Notes: a model not told the origin generated them from the sequence alone. Positions 9,401 through 17,682 are shown, numbered from the stretch's first letter. The stretch: 64,000 bases of DNA from an uncultured Porphyromonadaceae bacterium (GCA_937901905.1 CALDIF010000033.1:1-64000); one strand, 5' to 3'. Numbers and translations: made by a program.

Positions 9401-9664
9401 TACAAGCATCGTGGAATAGGTCGCCTCGTGGGTATGCCGGTTCCGGGAACGATGACAAGCGTGAGTTGGGAAGACTTGCAGGACGACTCCATGTTGTTCG
9501 GCATTCCCATCATCGGCTATCAGTTGCCCGATGGCTCATATCTTGAGAATACCCAACTCGAGCCTGACGTGAAGGTTGCCAACGACCCCGCCACTGTGGT
9601 GAACGGTGTTGACGACCAACTCACAACTGCCGTGCGCGAGTTGTTAAAAGAAATTGACCGCTGA
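6422..9664 (+). CDS. Exported tricorn-like S41 protease
   Basis: A 1080-residue exported protease. A signal peptide (about 1-20, cleavage after VAMAQ) supports the start at ATG 6422; an in-frame upstream ATG at 6377 overlaps the promoter and was rejected. The N-terminal half carries TolB/PD40-type propeller repeats (recurrent SPDG). A Lys/Asp-rich linker lies near residues 560-600, followed by a tricorn core domain, a PDZ domain (about 780-870) and an S41 peptidase domain. ASH (S769-H770) matches the Ser-His motif of Tricorn, and YSNAHG (S985) the likely nucleophile. Tricorn of archaea degrades peptides in the cytoplasm; this copy should act in the periplasm or at the surface. It appears monocistronic. 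Confidence 0.92.
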   Translation: MKRLTTIAAAVLVTFVAMAQSDGLWLRYARISPDGSRIAFTYKGDIYIVNASGGAATQLTTQAAHDTRPVWSPDGTKIAFASDRKGGMDIYVMPATGGMPQQLTFNSAAETPWSFSPDGQYIYFSAAIQDPASSMLFPSARLTELYKVPVAGGKTTRVLASPAEWVQWSADGKSMLYQDRYGIEDEWRKHHVSSTTRDLWRYDTATGRHTNLTARAGEDRNPVWSPDGKSMLFLSERDGGTMNVYTMPVDGGKATALTSFKKHPVRFLSVASTGTMCYTWDGAIYTQAPNGQPHRIAVTLTHDDSDQVTRLSFSKGAGDATVSPDGKMVAFVVRGDVFVTSVEYGTTKQVSNTPEAEADPTWGADSRSLVYASERGGNWQLVRATISRDGDPNFANATVINEEILAPNNRVERMMPRFNAAGTELAFIQDRNKLMVMDMKSKKVREVTDGSTWYETNGGFNYAWSPDGEWFALEYIANGRDPYTDIGIVRASGGEITNITGSGYFSENPQWVMGGKGILFTSNRYGMRAHGSWGSQDDVLLCFINRDAYDRYRLNKEDYELLKELEKEQKKNADKKKDGDKKDKKDEKTDADDDPLLKVELDGIDERVVRLTPNSSDIAGAMITTDGETLYYLSHIEKGYDLWKLDLRKHETKLAGKMGAGRAKIVSAVKDDKNLFILGSNTMQKLTISGDKLTGISFTARMKMDLAAEREAMFNHVARQIDKRFYNLNYHGINWQDMVEDYRKFLPHINNNYDFTEMLSELLGELNASHTGSRYYPSGGEATADLGVIFDWNYTGNGLRVEEVLERGPLGYAGSEVKRGTIIERINGETITPENDYSLLLNGQAGRKVLLDLRDPATGKQWQEVVKPITKSALNDLLYRRWVDRNAHIVDSLSGGRLGYVHLRSMADASYREVYSQIMGKYYKRDGIVIDTRWNGGGRLHEDIEVLFSGEKYFTQVIRGREACDMPSRRWNKPSIMLQCEANYSNAHGTPWVYKHRGIGRLVGMPVPGTMTSVSWEDLQDDSMLFGIPIIGYQLPDGSYLENTQLEPDVKVANDPATVVNGVDDQLTTAVRELLKEIDR

Positions 9665-9694
9665 AAACTGTAAAACCTTAAAACCATTAATAAC

Positions 9695-10033
9695 ATGTTA
9701 CTACTTGACACAGGCTTCTTCGCACAAGGAAGCACATTTTTCCAACTATGCGGTTACGTGGCGAGTATAGGGCTTATTTTGGGGTATGTGCCTCAAGCAC
9801 TGCTCACCATTCGCACTCGCAACACCGACGGCATTTCATTGCCGGGGTTCATCTGTATGGCAATCGGTAGCTTTGCTTTTATCTTGCAGGGGCTCATGCT
9901 CGGCATCGTTGACGCAGACGGGAATTTCCCCGGTCCGGGATTTTTCATCTTCTTCACCAACTTGATTACGGCAACCTGCAGCGTTATCATTTTTGTCATC
10001 AAGATGTATAATGACCACTTCAAGAAGGAGTGA
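9695..10033 (+). CDS. SemiSWEET (PQ-loop) transporter
   Basis: A 112-residue membrane protein with three hydrophobic segments and the PQ-loop motif GYVPQ, followed by RTRNTDGIS, which is typical of bacterial SemiSWEETs. These form homodimers that pass sugars across the inner membrane. An N-terminal extension of about 18 residues precedes the first segment, and a GxFPGPG loop lies before the third. The recO start overlaps its stop codon (GTGA), so the two genes are translationally linked despite unrelated roles. Confidence 0.88.
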   Translation: MLLLDTGFFAQGSTFFQLCGYVASIGLILGYVPQALLTIRTRNTDGISLPGFICMAIGSFAFILQGLMLGIVDADGNFPGPGFFIFFTNLITATCSVIIFVIKMYNDHFKKE

Positions 10034-10758
10034 TTGAAGCACTGCGCGGAATCGTGCTGCACACGACGCGCTACAACGAGCGGCACAACATCGTGCACGT
10101 CTACACCGACGTGCACGGGTTGATGTCGTTTCTTGTTCCCACCGGCAGCGGTGCACGGGCACGCGAACGCTTGTCACTGCTCATGCCGTTGTCATTGCTC
10201 GAGATGCAGGTGCGCACCCGACCGGGCAGCGACCTCGCCACGATGCACGATGTGTCGCGTTACGTCGCTATAGGTGACATCTATGCCGACCCGGTGCGTA
10301 GCGCGGTGGCGATGTTCTTGAGCGAATTGCTATGGCGCGTGATACGCGAGCGCGAGCGCAATGATGCCCTGTATCGCTATGTGGAGTCAAGTGTCGTCAC
10401 GCTTGACACCCTCGCCGAAGGGGTCGCCAATTTTCACCTGTGGTTCTTGTTCAACCTCGGCACACACCTCGGCATAACGCCCAATATGGAAACATACCAT
10501 GAGGGCTATTGCTTTAACATGATAGAGGGCATCTTTCAACCGCAAGGCATGATGGCATATCATGTTTTGTCCCCCTCGCGAGCACGCGTGATACTCGTCT
10601 TGAGCCACATGCACCCCGACAATATTCACCGTTTCCACTTCAATCGCGACCAGCGAGCCGAAGTACTCGACACCATTCTCACCTATTACCGCATGCACAC
10701 CGGCAACACACTCGCTTCACTACGCTCTCCCGACATTCTGCATCAGTTGTTTTCATGA
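10030..10758 (+). CDS. recO: DNA repair protein RecO
   Basis: A 242-residue RecO. It has the N-terminal OB fold (about 1-80: EALRGIVLHTTRYNE and the VYTDVHGLMSFLVP strand) and the helical C-terminal domain. RecO works with RecR to load RecA on SSB-coated DNA in gap repair. The start is GTG 10030, overlapping the SemiSWEET stop by four bases; this gives the usual N-terminus I-E-A-L-R-G-I-V-L. The cysteine zinc site seen in many RecO proteins is not evident, as is common in Bacteroidales. Confidence 0.92.
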   Translation: MIEALRGIVLHTTRYNERHNIVHVYTDVHGLMSFLVPTGSGARARERLSLLMPLSLLEMQVRTRPGSDLATMHDVSRYVAIGDIYADPVRSAVAMFLSELLWRVIRERERNDALYRYVESSVVTLDTLAEGVANFHLWFLFNLGTHLGITPNMETYHEGYCFNMIEGIFQPQGMMAYHVLSPSRARVILVLSHMHPDNIHRFHFNRDQRAEVLDTILTYYRMHTGNTLASLRSPDILHQLFS

Positions 10759-10840
10759 CAGGGACGCGAGTTAACACACACGCACCGTTAACCGATTAGG
10801 GTCACATAGTGATTGACAAAAAAACATTTTTTTGATAAAT

Positions 10841-10857
10841 TATGACATTTTGTCATA
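10841..10857. promoter_or_regulatory. Palindromic operator-like site TATGACA-TTT-TGTCATA
   Basis: A perfect 7-bp inverted repeat with a 3-bp spacer, 19 bp upstream of the -7 box of the acyltransferase gene, so it covers the -33 region. A partial third arm (ATGTCA) follows. This position fits a repressor or activator site; the factor is unknown. Confidence 0.5.
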
Positions 10858-10875
10858 TATGTCAGAAAAATATTG

Positions 10876-10883
10876 TATCTTTG
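10876..10883 (+). promoter_or_regulatory. -7 element upstream of the acyltransferase gene
   Basis: TATCTTTG, 40 bp before the ATG at 10923. The nearest TTTG upstream (10849-10852) is 23 bp away, longer than usual, and overlaps the palindrome; the promoter may therefore be weak or activator-dependent. Confidence 0.6.
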
Positions 10884-10922
10884 CATCGACAACAAAAGAA
10901 ACTTCTGTAAAAAACTCTTAAG

Positions 10923-11783
10923 ATGCAAGAAAATATTAATAATAACGAAGCACCGACGATTAAACGCACGGTGCTGGACTATGACGACATCAGGCAGATG
11001 GCACCATGGTTCGACGGGAAGCCACGTCTTACCGAGCGACTGATGCACCTGCTCGACATCGACAAGGTTAATTGGATACACGACCGCAACTTCGACACTC
11101 CGGGCGTGCCGTTCACCGAGGGCTTGCTCAACGACTTGAACATCAAACGCATAGTGCGTGGCGAGCAGACTCTAGACTCGCTCACACAAGGATCTTTCAT
11201 TGTAGTTGCCAACCACCCCTTCGGTGCACTCGACGGCATCATGCTCATAAACCTCATCGGCAAGCGACGTCCCGACCTCAAGGTCATGGTGAACATGATA
11301 CTGAATCACATCACTGCCATGCGACCCAACTTTATCGCTGTTGATGCTCTCGCAAGCACCGACCCCAAGAAACAGGCGGTGTCACGCAAAGGCATCATGG
11401 AAGCGATGCGACACGTGCGCGACGGGCACCCGCTCGGCTTTTTCCCTGCCGGAGCCGTGAGCAAGTTCACGTGGGACTTGCGCATCGAGGATAGACAATG
11501 GCAACCCACCGTGATAAGACTCATCAAACAACTCAGAGTCCCTGTCGTTCCCATCTATTTCCATGGACACAACAGTCTCCTATTCACCATATTGGGCATG
11601 ATTGACTGGCGACTGCGCACTCTAAAACTACCCAACGAGGTCTTTCGTCGTAAAGATGACACGTTCCGCATCAGCGTGGGCGACATCATCACCACCGACG
11701 AGCAAGACGCTATTGACGATATTGGAAACTTCGCCACGTTCTTGCGTGACAAAACTTATCAAATGAAATCATGGAAGATGTAA
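10923..11783 (+). CDS. Lysophospholipid acyltransferase family protein
   Basis: A 286-residue acyltransferase of the PlsC/hemolysin-like group, acting at the inner face of the inner membrane. The catalytic block is NHPFGALDG, and a second conserved block is FPAGAVSKF. Bacteroidota carry this subgroup for acylating lysophospholipids or aminolipids (ornithine and glycine lipids); which of these applies cannot be told here. Its end overlaps the start of the sigma-54-type regulator by 13 bp, and a promoter with a palindromic site lies upstream. Confidence 0.85.
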   Translation: MQENINNNEAPTIKRTVLDYDDIRQMAPWFDGKPRLTERLMHLLDIDKVNWIHDRNFDTPGVPFTEGLLNDLNIKRIVRGEQTLDSLTQGSFIVVANHPFGALDGIMLINLIGKRRPDLKVMVNMILNHITAMRPNFIAVDALASTDPKKQAVSRKGIMEAMRHVRDGHPLGFFPAGAVSKFTWDLRIEDRQWQPTVIRLIKQLRVPVVPIYFHGHNSLLFTILGMIDWRLRTLKLPNEVFRRKDDTFRISVGDIITTDEQDAIDDIGNFATFLRDKTYQMKSWKM

Positions 11784-13156
11784 ATCCGCGTCGTCGCAGT
11801 CCACGCGACGTCATGAATATTGAAAACGCACAGACCGTTTCGCCCGTTACCGACCAGGGGCGCACACGCGAGGGCAACGAATTGTCGCGCAAGGTGCGCA
11901 ACGAGATGAAGCGGCTGCACATCGTCGGCAAATCCCAAAAGTTGCTCGACGCGATGGAGCGCGCTTTGCGTGTCGCGCCTACAACAATCAGTGTACTCAT
12001 TATCGGCGAGAGCGGTTCGGGCAAGGAGAACCTCGCACGCGTGATACACGATAACAGCCCCCGTAAGAACAAAACATTCATACCGATTAACTGCGGTGCA
12101 CTGCCCGAGGGCACTATCGACAGCGAGTTATTCGGTCATGTCAAGGGATCCTTCACCGGTGCCGAGGAAGATCACATCGGATACTTCGGCAGTGCCAACG
12201 GTGGCACCATCTTCCTTGATGAGGTGGGCGACATGCCACTCCAGACACAAGTGAGGTTATTGCGCGTGTTAGAGAACGGCGAGTACACTCCCGTGGGAGC
12301 CAACTCACCGCTGACTACCAACGTGCGCATAGTCGCGGCAACCAATCGCGACATAAACCAATTGATTGCCGAGGGACGCTTCCGCGAGGAATTGTTTTAT
12401 CGCTTGAGCACAGTGCAAATCTCATTACCGCCCTTGAGAGAACGTGGCAATGACCTCAACTTGCTCATCGACGAGTTTGTCAACACGTTCACCCACGAGA
12501 ACAATAGCGCCCCCCCCGAATTCACCGGTGATGCACTCTCGGCAATGGCGGCGTATGAATGGCGAGGCAATATTCGCCAACTGCGCAATGTGGTTGAGCA
12601 AGTGTGCCTGTTTGAAGCCGGTAACAAGGTGACAGCGACTGTGTTGCGCGAACGTTACCTTTCCGACATGGGGCACAAACCTGAAATCGTTGTTGCCAAC
12701 AAAGCGAAGTACGACTACGACCACGACCGCGAAATCATTTTCCAACTCATCATGCAACTGCATCGCGAGATTGATGAACTGAAAGCACGCTCCAACGTCA
12801 CGGCACACGTGAACACTTCGCTCACCGATTTGCAACGCGAACGACACCAACTGACGATGAAAAGCATGAGCGACATTGATGCCGGACAATACACGGGCAT
12901 TGTTGTTACCGACGACATGTTACACAACGGCGACAGCCCCCAAGACATCGGGCACGCAACCGAAGTGGGCTACACCGCCGACCCCTCGACCGCCGAGCAC
13001 GGTGGTGCCGGCATCAAACCGCTTGACGAGATGAAACGCGACATTATTGAAGACGCGCTCAACGAGTTCAACGGAAATCGTCGCCGTGCCGCCGAAGCAC
13101 TCGGCATTTCCGAACGCACACTTTACCGCAAGATCAAGATATACGGTCTTGGCTAA
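11771..13156 (+). CDS. Sigma-54-type AAA+ transcriptional activator (Fis family)
   Basis: A 461-residue protein without an N-terminal receiver or GAF domain. Its AAA+ domain has Walker A GESGSGKE (79-86), GSFTGA at 126-131 in place of the GAFTGA loop that contacts sigma-54, and Walker B TIFLDEVGD. A poorly conserved stretch (about 310-420) follows, then a Fis-type helix-turn-helix (NRRRAAEALGISERTLYRKI) at the C-terminus. It should activate sigma-54 promoters by ATP hydrolysis. The ATG at 11771 overlaps the acyltransferase gene; ATGs at 11812 and 11907 are alternatives. In Bacteroidales such a gene commonly precedes lptE, as here. Confidence 0.88.
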   Translation: MEDVNPRRRSPRDVMNIENAQTVSPVTDQGRTREGNELSRKVRNEMKRLHIVGKSQKLLDAMERALRVAPTTISVLIIGESGSGKENLARVIHDNSPRKNKTFIPINCGALPEGTIDSELFGHVKGSFTGAEEDHIGYFGSANGGTIFLDEVGDMPLQTQVRLLRVLENGEYTPVGANSPLTTNVRIVAATNRDINQLIAEGRFREELFYRLSTVQISLPPLRERGNDLNLLIDEFVNTFTHENNSAPPEFTGDALSAMAAYEWRGNIRQLRNVVEQVCLFEAGNKVTATVLRERYLSDMGHKPEIVVANKAKYDYDHDREIIFQLIMQLHREIDELKARSNVTAHVNTSLTDLQRERHQLTMKSMSDIDAGQYTGIVVTDDMLHNGDSPQDIGHATEVGYTADPSTAEHGGAGIKPLDEMKRDIIEDALNEFNGNRRRAAEALGISERTLYRKIKIYGLG

Positions 13157-13194
13157 GCCTGATATTTGAAGTAACAACCTCATCAATATTCACG

Positions 13195-13713
13195 ATGATA
13201 CGACGACACTTGAGGCTGATAGCAACGGCAATGATAATGCTCATTTCGACCGCATGCTCCATTTCCTACAAGTTCAATGGTGCCGCTCTCGACTACAATG
13301 TGTATCACACCATTTCGTTCAGCGAGTTTCCGATTCGTGCCGCATTGGTGTACCCGCCATTACAGCAACTGTTTGAGAACAAACTAATGGACATGGTAAC
13401 ACAACAGACAAGGCTACAAGTGCTTGACACGCCCAACACCGACCTTCGCATCGAGGGAGAAATCACCGGCTACACACTGTCGCCACAGGCAGTGGGCGAG
13501 AACGCCTACGCCAGCCAAACAAGGCTTACAATTGCCGTTAGAGTGCGATACATCGATAACCGCAATGATGCCTTGAGTAAGGATCAGACCTTCAGTGCCT
13601 ATCGCGACTTCTCAGCAAGTCAAATGCTCACCGACGTGCAAGATGACCTGTGTAATCAAATCACCGATGACCTCAGCGATCTCATCTTCAACGCCACGCT
13701 GGGCAACTGGTGA
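13195..13713 (+). CDS. lptE: LptE family outer-membrane LPS assembly lipoprotein
   Basis: A 172-residue lipoprotein with lipobox STAC (cysteine about residue 21) after a hydrophobic signal. The mature protein starts SISYKFNGA and continues with an alpha/beta fold typical of Bacteroidota LptE (IEGEITGYTLSP in the middle). LptE plugs the LptD barrel and helps place LPS in the outer leaflet. It lies 38 bp after the activator gene; ssb follows after 57 bp. Confidence 0.85.
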   Translation: MIRRHLRLIATAMIMLISTACSISYKFNGAALDYNVYHTISFSEFPIRAALVYPPLQQLFENKLMDMVTQQTRLQVLDTPNTDLRIEGEITGYTLSPQAVGENAYASQTRLTIAVRVRYIDNRNDALSKDQTFSAYRDFSASQMLTDVQDDLCNQITDDLSDLIFNATLGNW

Positions 13714-13770
13714 CACAGCAGCATAACTATCAACAAATCAACAGTTTGCAACTCTTAAATTTCACATAGC

Positions 13771-14124
13771 ATGGGAGTAAATAAAGTAATATTATTAGGC
13801 AACGTGGGGTCGGATCCCAAGGTAAGATATGTTGCCGAGAAACAACCCGTTGCATCATTCTCGTTGGCAACCCACGAACGCGCGATCACTCGCAAGGACG
13901 GCACCCAAGTGCCCGAACGCACCGAGTGGCACAATATCGTGATGTGGGGGCGCGATGCCGAGACTGCCGAGCGTTATGTCCGCAAGGGTATGCAGTTGTA
14001 CATTGAGGGACACCTGCGCACCCGTATGTGGGAAGATCGCAACAAGGTGCAGCGATATGTCACCGAGATTTATGTCGATAACTTCGAGATGCTCAAGCGC
14101 GCCGAGGGTGGCGAACAAGCATGA
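13771..14124 (+). CDS. ssb: Single-stranded DNA-binding protein, short form
   Basis: A 117-residue SSB with a full OB fold (MGVNKVILLGNVGSDP, TEWHNIVMWGRDAE, LYIEGHLRTRMW). It coats single-stranded DNA as a tetramer. The flexible tail and acidic tip (DDDxPF) that recruit partner proteins are missing: the protein ends KRAEGGEQA right after the fold. Its stop overlaps the tatD-like start (ATGA). A second ssb with a normal tail may exist elsewhere in the genome. Confidence 0.92.
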   Translation: MGVNKVILLGNVGSDPKVRYVAEKQPVASFSLATHERAITRKDGTQVPERTEWHNIVMWGRDAETAERYVRKGMQLYIEGHLRTRMWEDRNKVQRYVTEIYVDNFEMLKRAEGGEQA

Positions 14125-14906
14125 TAGACAGTCACAGTCACCTGTATTGCGAGGCGTTTGACGAGGACCGCGATGAAGTGATGCAACGCGCTCGTGATGC
14201 CGGCATTACACACATCGTTTTACCCGGCGAGAGTGCCGACACCGTTGAGCGTCAACTTGCCATGCGCCAAGGGTGGCACGAGTGTATCAGCATTGCCGTG
14301 GGGCTACACCCCGAGGAGGTTAAGTCCGACTACATCACCCGATTAGAGCAGTTGGAACCTTTTTTCCAAACTGCCGAACCGGTCGCGGTGGGCGAAGTGG
14401 GAATTGACCTCTATTGGGATCGCACTTTTCGCCACGAGCAACAAGAAGCGTTGTACACACAGTTGATGTGGGCGGTAAGACTCGATTTGCCGTTTATATT
14501 ACACTGCAGGGAGGCTCTTGAAGACTGTATCGCGGTACTGAAGCGTTTTCCGGCAAGTGACCGCCCGAGTGGAGTGTGGCACTGCTTTCCGGGTGATGCC
14601 GACGACGCACGGCGCGTGCTCGACAACGGTGATTTCTACATCGGTGTCGGTGGCACGGCAACTTTCAAGAAGAACGAAACCACTCGCAACATGATTGCAA
14701 CTGTCGGTCTTGAAAAAATCCTCTTGGAAACCGATAGCCCTTACCTCGCGCCGGTGCCCAACAGGGGCAAGCGCAACGAGAGTTCGTTCTTACCACTCGT
14801 TGCAAACACGGTTGCTACTACACTCGGCACCGATGTCAACACAGTAGAGACAATCACGACTGCCAACGCCTGCGACCTCTTTAATTTACAACTTCATCAA
14901 GAATGA
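14121..14906 (+). CDS. tatD: TatD family metal-dependent hydrolase
   Basis: A 261-residue TIM-barrel hydrolase. Metal ligands and signatures are visible: DSHSH at 3-7, VGEVGIDLYW, LPFILHCREA, WHCFPGD and LLETDSPYL. TatD proteins are 3'-5' DNA or RNA exonucleases and D-aminoacyl-tRNA deacylases; which applies here is open. The start overlaps the ssb stop by four bases, indicating one transcript and perhaps a DNA-repair link. Confidence 0.92.
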   Translation: MIDSHSHLYCEAFDEDRDEVMQRARDAGITHIVLPGESADTVERQLAMRQGWHECISIAVGLHPEEVKSDYITRLEQLEPFFQTAEPVAVGEVGIDLYWDRTFRHEQQEALYTQLMWAVRLDLPFILHCREALEDCIAVLKRFPASDRPSGVWHCFPGDADDARRVLDNGDFYIGVGGTATFKKNETTRNMIATVGLEKILLETDSPYLAPVPNRGKRNESSFLPLVANTVATTLGTDVNTVETITTANACDLFNLQLHQE

Positions 14907-15128
14907 CTTGGGAAGAGCATGACAGACGGTCTCGCGGGAGACACGACAAGTATAGGCGTTCACACATTTACAATTTCAAGAGGTTGTAGTGACGGGGTCT
15001 ACCGGCGAAGTGCACCTCAAGCACCCCGGCATTCCCAATCAAGGCATAAACATCATCGTACAGTCGAGCGTGACACTTTCGTTCTGATTGCCCCACATGA
15101 ACTGCCGGTAAGTCAGATAAGGAGAAAA

Positions 15129-15160
15129 TTTGCTGTACACGTTTAGTTGTTGTAACTTTG
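15129..15160 (+). promoter_or_regulatory. Promoter of the WG-repeat lipoprotein gene
   Basis: TTTG at 15129-15132, a 20-bp spacer, and TAACTTTG at 15153-15160. The ATG at 15196 lies 35 bp downstream. The 220 bp before it (from 14907) hold no gene that I can support. Confidence 0.75.
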
Positions 15161-15195
15161 CACTGCAAAAATTAACGGTAATCACTCTTTACATC

Positions 15196-16719
15196 ATGAA
15201 GTCTTCGAAACTCCTTGTAGCATTCTTGCTGACGCTTGCCACATTACTGTGCGCCTGTAACCGCGATGACACCGGCGGTTATCCTTATCGCACACGTTAC
15301 TTGCCGGTACAACTGGTCGGCAGCGAGCGTTGGAGCCTGCTTGACATCGAAACCGGTGCCGTGCTCGCCCGTGACAGTTTCGCCACTGCACCATCGGCGG
15401 TGGTGAACGACATGTTCTATATGCGACAACCTGACGGCACTTATAATTTCTACAACGTGAACGACCCGATGACACCGGTTAACAGCGAGCCCTACGGCAG
15501 CGTGACATCATTCGGTGCCGACGGTTTGGCTTTGGTAAGCACGCGCGGTGGGGTTCTCACGGTGGTCGACAAGCAATGTCACACTATCAAGTCGCTGCCT
15601 AAGGATATAACCCAAGCGTCAATGATGACTCGCGGTCGCGCAGCCATCGAGGACGATCGTGGCAATTGGGGCTTTATCGACGAACGCGGTGAGGTGGTCG
15701 TACCACTGGAATACACGGTTGTCAACGCGTTCCTGCACGACGATGCCACGGTGGTGTTTGCCGGCGAACAAGCGAGTGACAGTGTGATGACATTCAACGT
15801 CATTGACCGCAACGGCAACAAACTTTACAGTGAGTCGACCGCGACTTATCGTTTGATGAGTCCGTATTATCGCGATGGCGTACTGCCCACAATCAAGGGC
15901 GACTCCCTCGTATGCCTCGACCACACGGGTGCCGAGGTTCCCAATCCGCTTGACAATCACGCTGCTGTTGACAGTGCCGGATATGATGACTTCACGCGCA
16001 CCCCGGCAGGGCTTTTCCTCATCATGAAAGATGGGAAAATGGGACTCGTTGACAAGGATAACAACGTGATGATTGAGCCTGTTAACGACCGATTGTTTGA
16101 CCTCACACCCTCTCGCTACATCGCAATGAATGACACGGTGTGCAACATCGTTGATGAGCACGGCAAGCCGGTCGGCGACGCGCGGTTTGTCCACGCCCAC
16201 GGTTCGGTGGATAACGTGTATGCCTCCCGAGGTTTCATTGACATCAATCTCGTGACAGCAAGTTTGTTGACGATGTTCGGCACCGACGGCGCATGCGGTG
16301 TGGGTTCCGGAACAACGGTGATGGACATGAATGCCATCATGGGAGACGATGCGCGAGCCTTGGTCGGTCGCAACACGATAACCTTGCCACAAGGCCCATG
16401 TGTTGTGCAATATATGTTCAACAAGGACATCGCGAGTCTCCAAGCCGACAGTACGGCAACATTCAACTACGACGCGCGCGTGATGGCTGTGGGCATTGCT
16501 GTCAATGTCAGCCATTGTGCCACCGATGTTGAGGAGACCGTTGTACAACGTCTGTCCGGCATGATGGGGCGCAAGGGCTTTGTGTTCGACCGCGACGGCA
16601 TTTTCACCACCGACCGCAGCACCGCCGTGGCACTCGGGTACGACAACGGCAACGTCAATCTCTATTACTACATGAATCGCTCGTATGCCCAGCCGTTGCC
16701 TCGTTCGCGTCGCAACTGA
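15196..16719 (+). CDS. WG-repeat lipoprotein
   Basis: A 507-residue envelope lipoprotein. The start at ATG 15196 gives a clean lipoprotein signal (LATLLCAC, cysteine about residue 20); an upstream start at 15130 would overlap the promoter. The N-terminal two thirds contain WG-type repeats (WSLLDIETG, NWGFIDERGEVVVPLEY, KMGLVDKDNNVMIEP), likely a beta-propeller or solenoid. The C-terminal part (about 350-500) is of unknown fold. WG proteins are thought to bind peptides or cell-wall material; no specific role is evident. It has its own promoter. Confidence 0.8.
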   Translation: MKSSKLLVAFLLTLATLLCACNRDDTGGYPYRTRYLPVQLVGSERWSLLDIETGAVLARDSFATAPSAVVNDMFYMRQPDGTYNFYNVNDPMTPVNSEPYGSVTSFGADGLALVSTRGGVLTVVDKQCHTIKSLPKDITQASMMTRGRAAIEDDRGNWGFIDERGEVVVPLEYTVVNAFLHDDATVVFAGEQASDSVMTFNVIDRNGNKLYSESTATYRLMSPYYRDGVLPTIKGDSLVCLDHTGAEVPNPLDNHAAVDSAGYDDFTRTPAGLFLIMKDGKMGLVDKDNNVMIEPVNDRLFDLTPSRYIAMNDTVCNIVDEHGKPVGDARFVHAHGSVDNVYASRGFIDINLVTASLLTMFGTDGACGVGSGTTVMDMNAIMGDDARALVGRNTITLPQGPCVVQYMFNKDIASLQADSTATFNYDARVMAVGIAVNVSHCATDVEETVVQRLSGMMGRKGFVFDRDGIFTTDRSTAVALGYDNGNVNLYYYMNRSYAQPLPRSRRN

Positions 16720-16754
16720 TTATTATTGTCGAATTGTACAATTTTGTTACCGCA

Positions 16755-17093
16755 ATGTACTACGTTCAAAAGACGCTTGAAATTTCATCAAGCCACCAAT
16801 TATATCTCGACTACGAGAGCAAGTGTGAGAACCTACACGGACACAACTGGAAAGTGGTGGTCTACTGTCGCGCACGCGAACTCGACAGCAATGGCATGGT
16901 AGTTGATTTTACCGAGGTGAAACGCCTTGTACACGGGCGACTTGACCACTGCAACCTCAACGAAGTGCTTGACTTCAACCCCACTGCCGAGAATATTGCC
17001 CGGTGGATAGTAGATACCGTGCCCAACTGTTATCGCGCCGACGTGTATGAGAGTCGCGACAACATGGCAACCTATGAACGTGATGAGGACTGA
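16755..17093 (+). CDS. queD: 6-carboxytetrahydropterin synthase QueD
   Basis: A 112-residue enzyme that converts dihydroneopterin triphosphate to 6-carboxytetrahydropterin in queuosine synthesis. Zinc ligands H14, H28 and H30 (SSSHQL and LHGHNW) and the catalytic cysteine C24 are present, with YESRDNMATY near the end supplying the conserved glutamate. ATG 16755 gives the family's usual start (MYYV); the in-frame upstream start at 16734 was rejected. It overlaps queE by 11 bp. Confidence 0.93.
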   Translation: MYYVQKTLEISSSHQLYLDYESKCENLHGHNWKVVVYCRARELDSNGMVVDFTEVKRLVHGRLDHCNLNEVLDFNPTAENIARWIVDTVPNCYRADVYESRDNMATYERDED

Positions 17094-17682
17094 GTGGCGC
17101 ATCAACGAGATTTTCCATTCGCTTCAAGGAGAGGGCTATCACACCGGCACGGCAGCGGTATTCGTTCGCTTCAGCGGGTGTAACTTGCGATGTGACTTTT
17201 GTGACACGCGACACGAGAGCGGCACAATGATGGGCACCGACGACATCATTGCCGGTGTCAATCAATACCCGTCCGCTCCGCTACTCGTCCTCACCGGTGG
17301 CGAGCCATCACTCGTGATTGATGACGAGTTGATAGCACTGCTCAAACATGCCACAGGTAAAACAATAACGATCGAAACCAACGGTACACGTCCTCTGCCC
17401 CCGGGTATAGATTGGATAACACTGTCGCCCAAGGCAGGGTTGCCGGGTGGCGACTTATACCCTGTCGTACTCCAACATTGCGACGAACTCAAAGTGGTAT
17501 ATGTAGGGCAAGATTTGTCACAATATGACCATATCGAAGCACGATATCGATTTCTGCAACCGTGCTTTGTAGGCGATGAGGTCCGATATCAACGCAACAT
17601 CAGCGACACTGTTGCAGCCGTGATGCGCGAGCCACGGTGGCGCTTATCCCTGCAGACTCATCGCATTCTTAACATTCGCTGA
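17083..17682 (+). CDS. queE: 7-carboxy-7-deazaguanine synthase QueE
   Basis: A 199-residue radical-SAM enzyme that contracts carboxytetrahydropterin to 7-carboxy-7-deazaguanine. The cluster ligands are C33, C37 and C40 (CNLRCDFC). The N-terminal FHSLQGEGYHTG, LTGGEPSL and TIETNGT motifs match the family. The start at ATG 17083 overlaps queD, giving a two-gene operon for successive steps. An ATG at 17074 is possible but less likely. queC and queF are not in this window. Confidence 0.93.
   Translation: MRTEWRINEIFHSLQGEGYHTGTAAVFVRFSGCNLRCDFCDTRHESGTMMGTDDIIAGVNQYPSAPLLVLTGGEPSLVIDDELIALLKHATGKTITIETNGTRPLPPGIDWITLSPKAGLPGGDLYPVVLQHCDELKVVYVGQDLSQYDHIEARYRFLQPCFVGDEVRYQRNISDTVAAVMREPRWRLSLQTHRILNIR

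Noticed and set aside
10021..10033. AGAAGGAG before recO as a Shine-Dalgarno
   Set aside because: It directly abuts the GTG start and is part of the SemiSWEET coding sequence, so spacing is wrong.
14919..15146. A 75-codon open frame after tatD
   Set aside because: No recognisable features, and it runs into the -33 box of the lipoprotein promoter.
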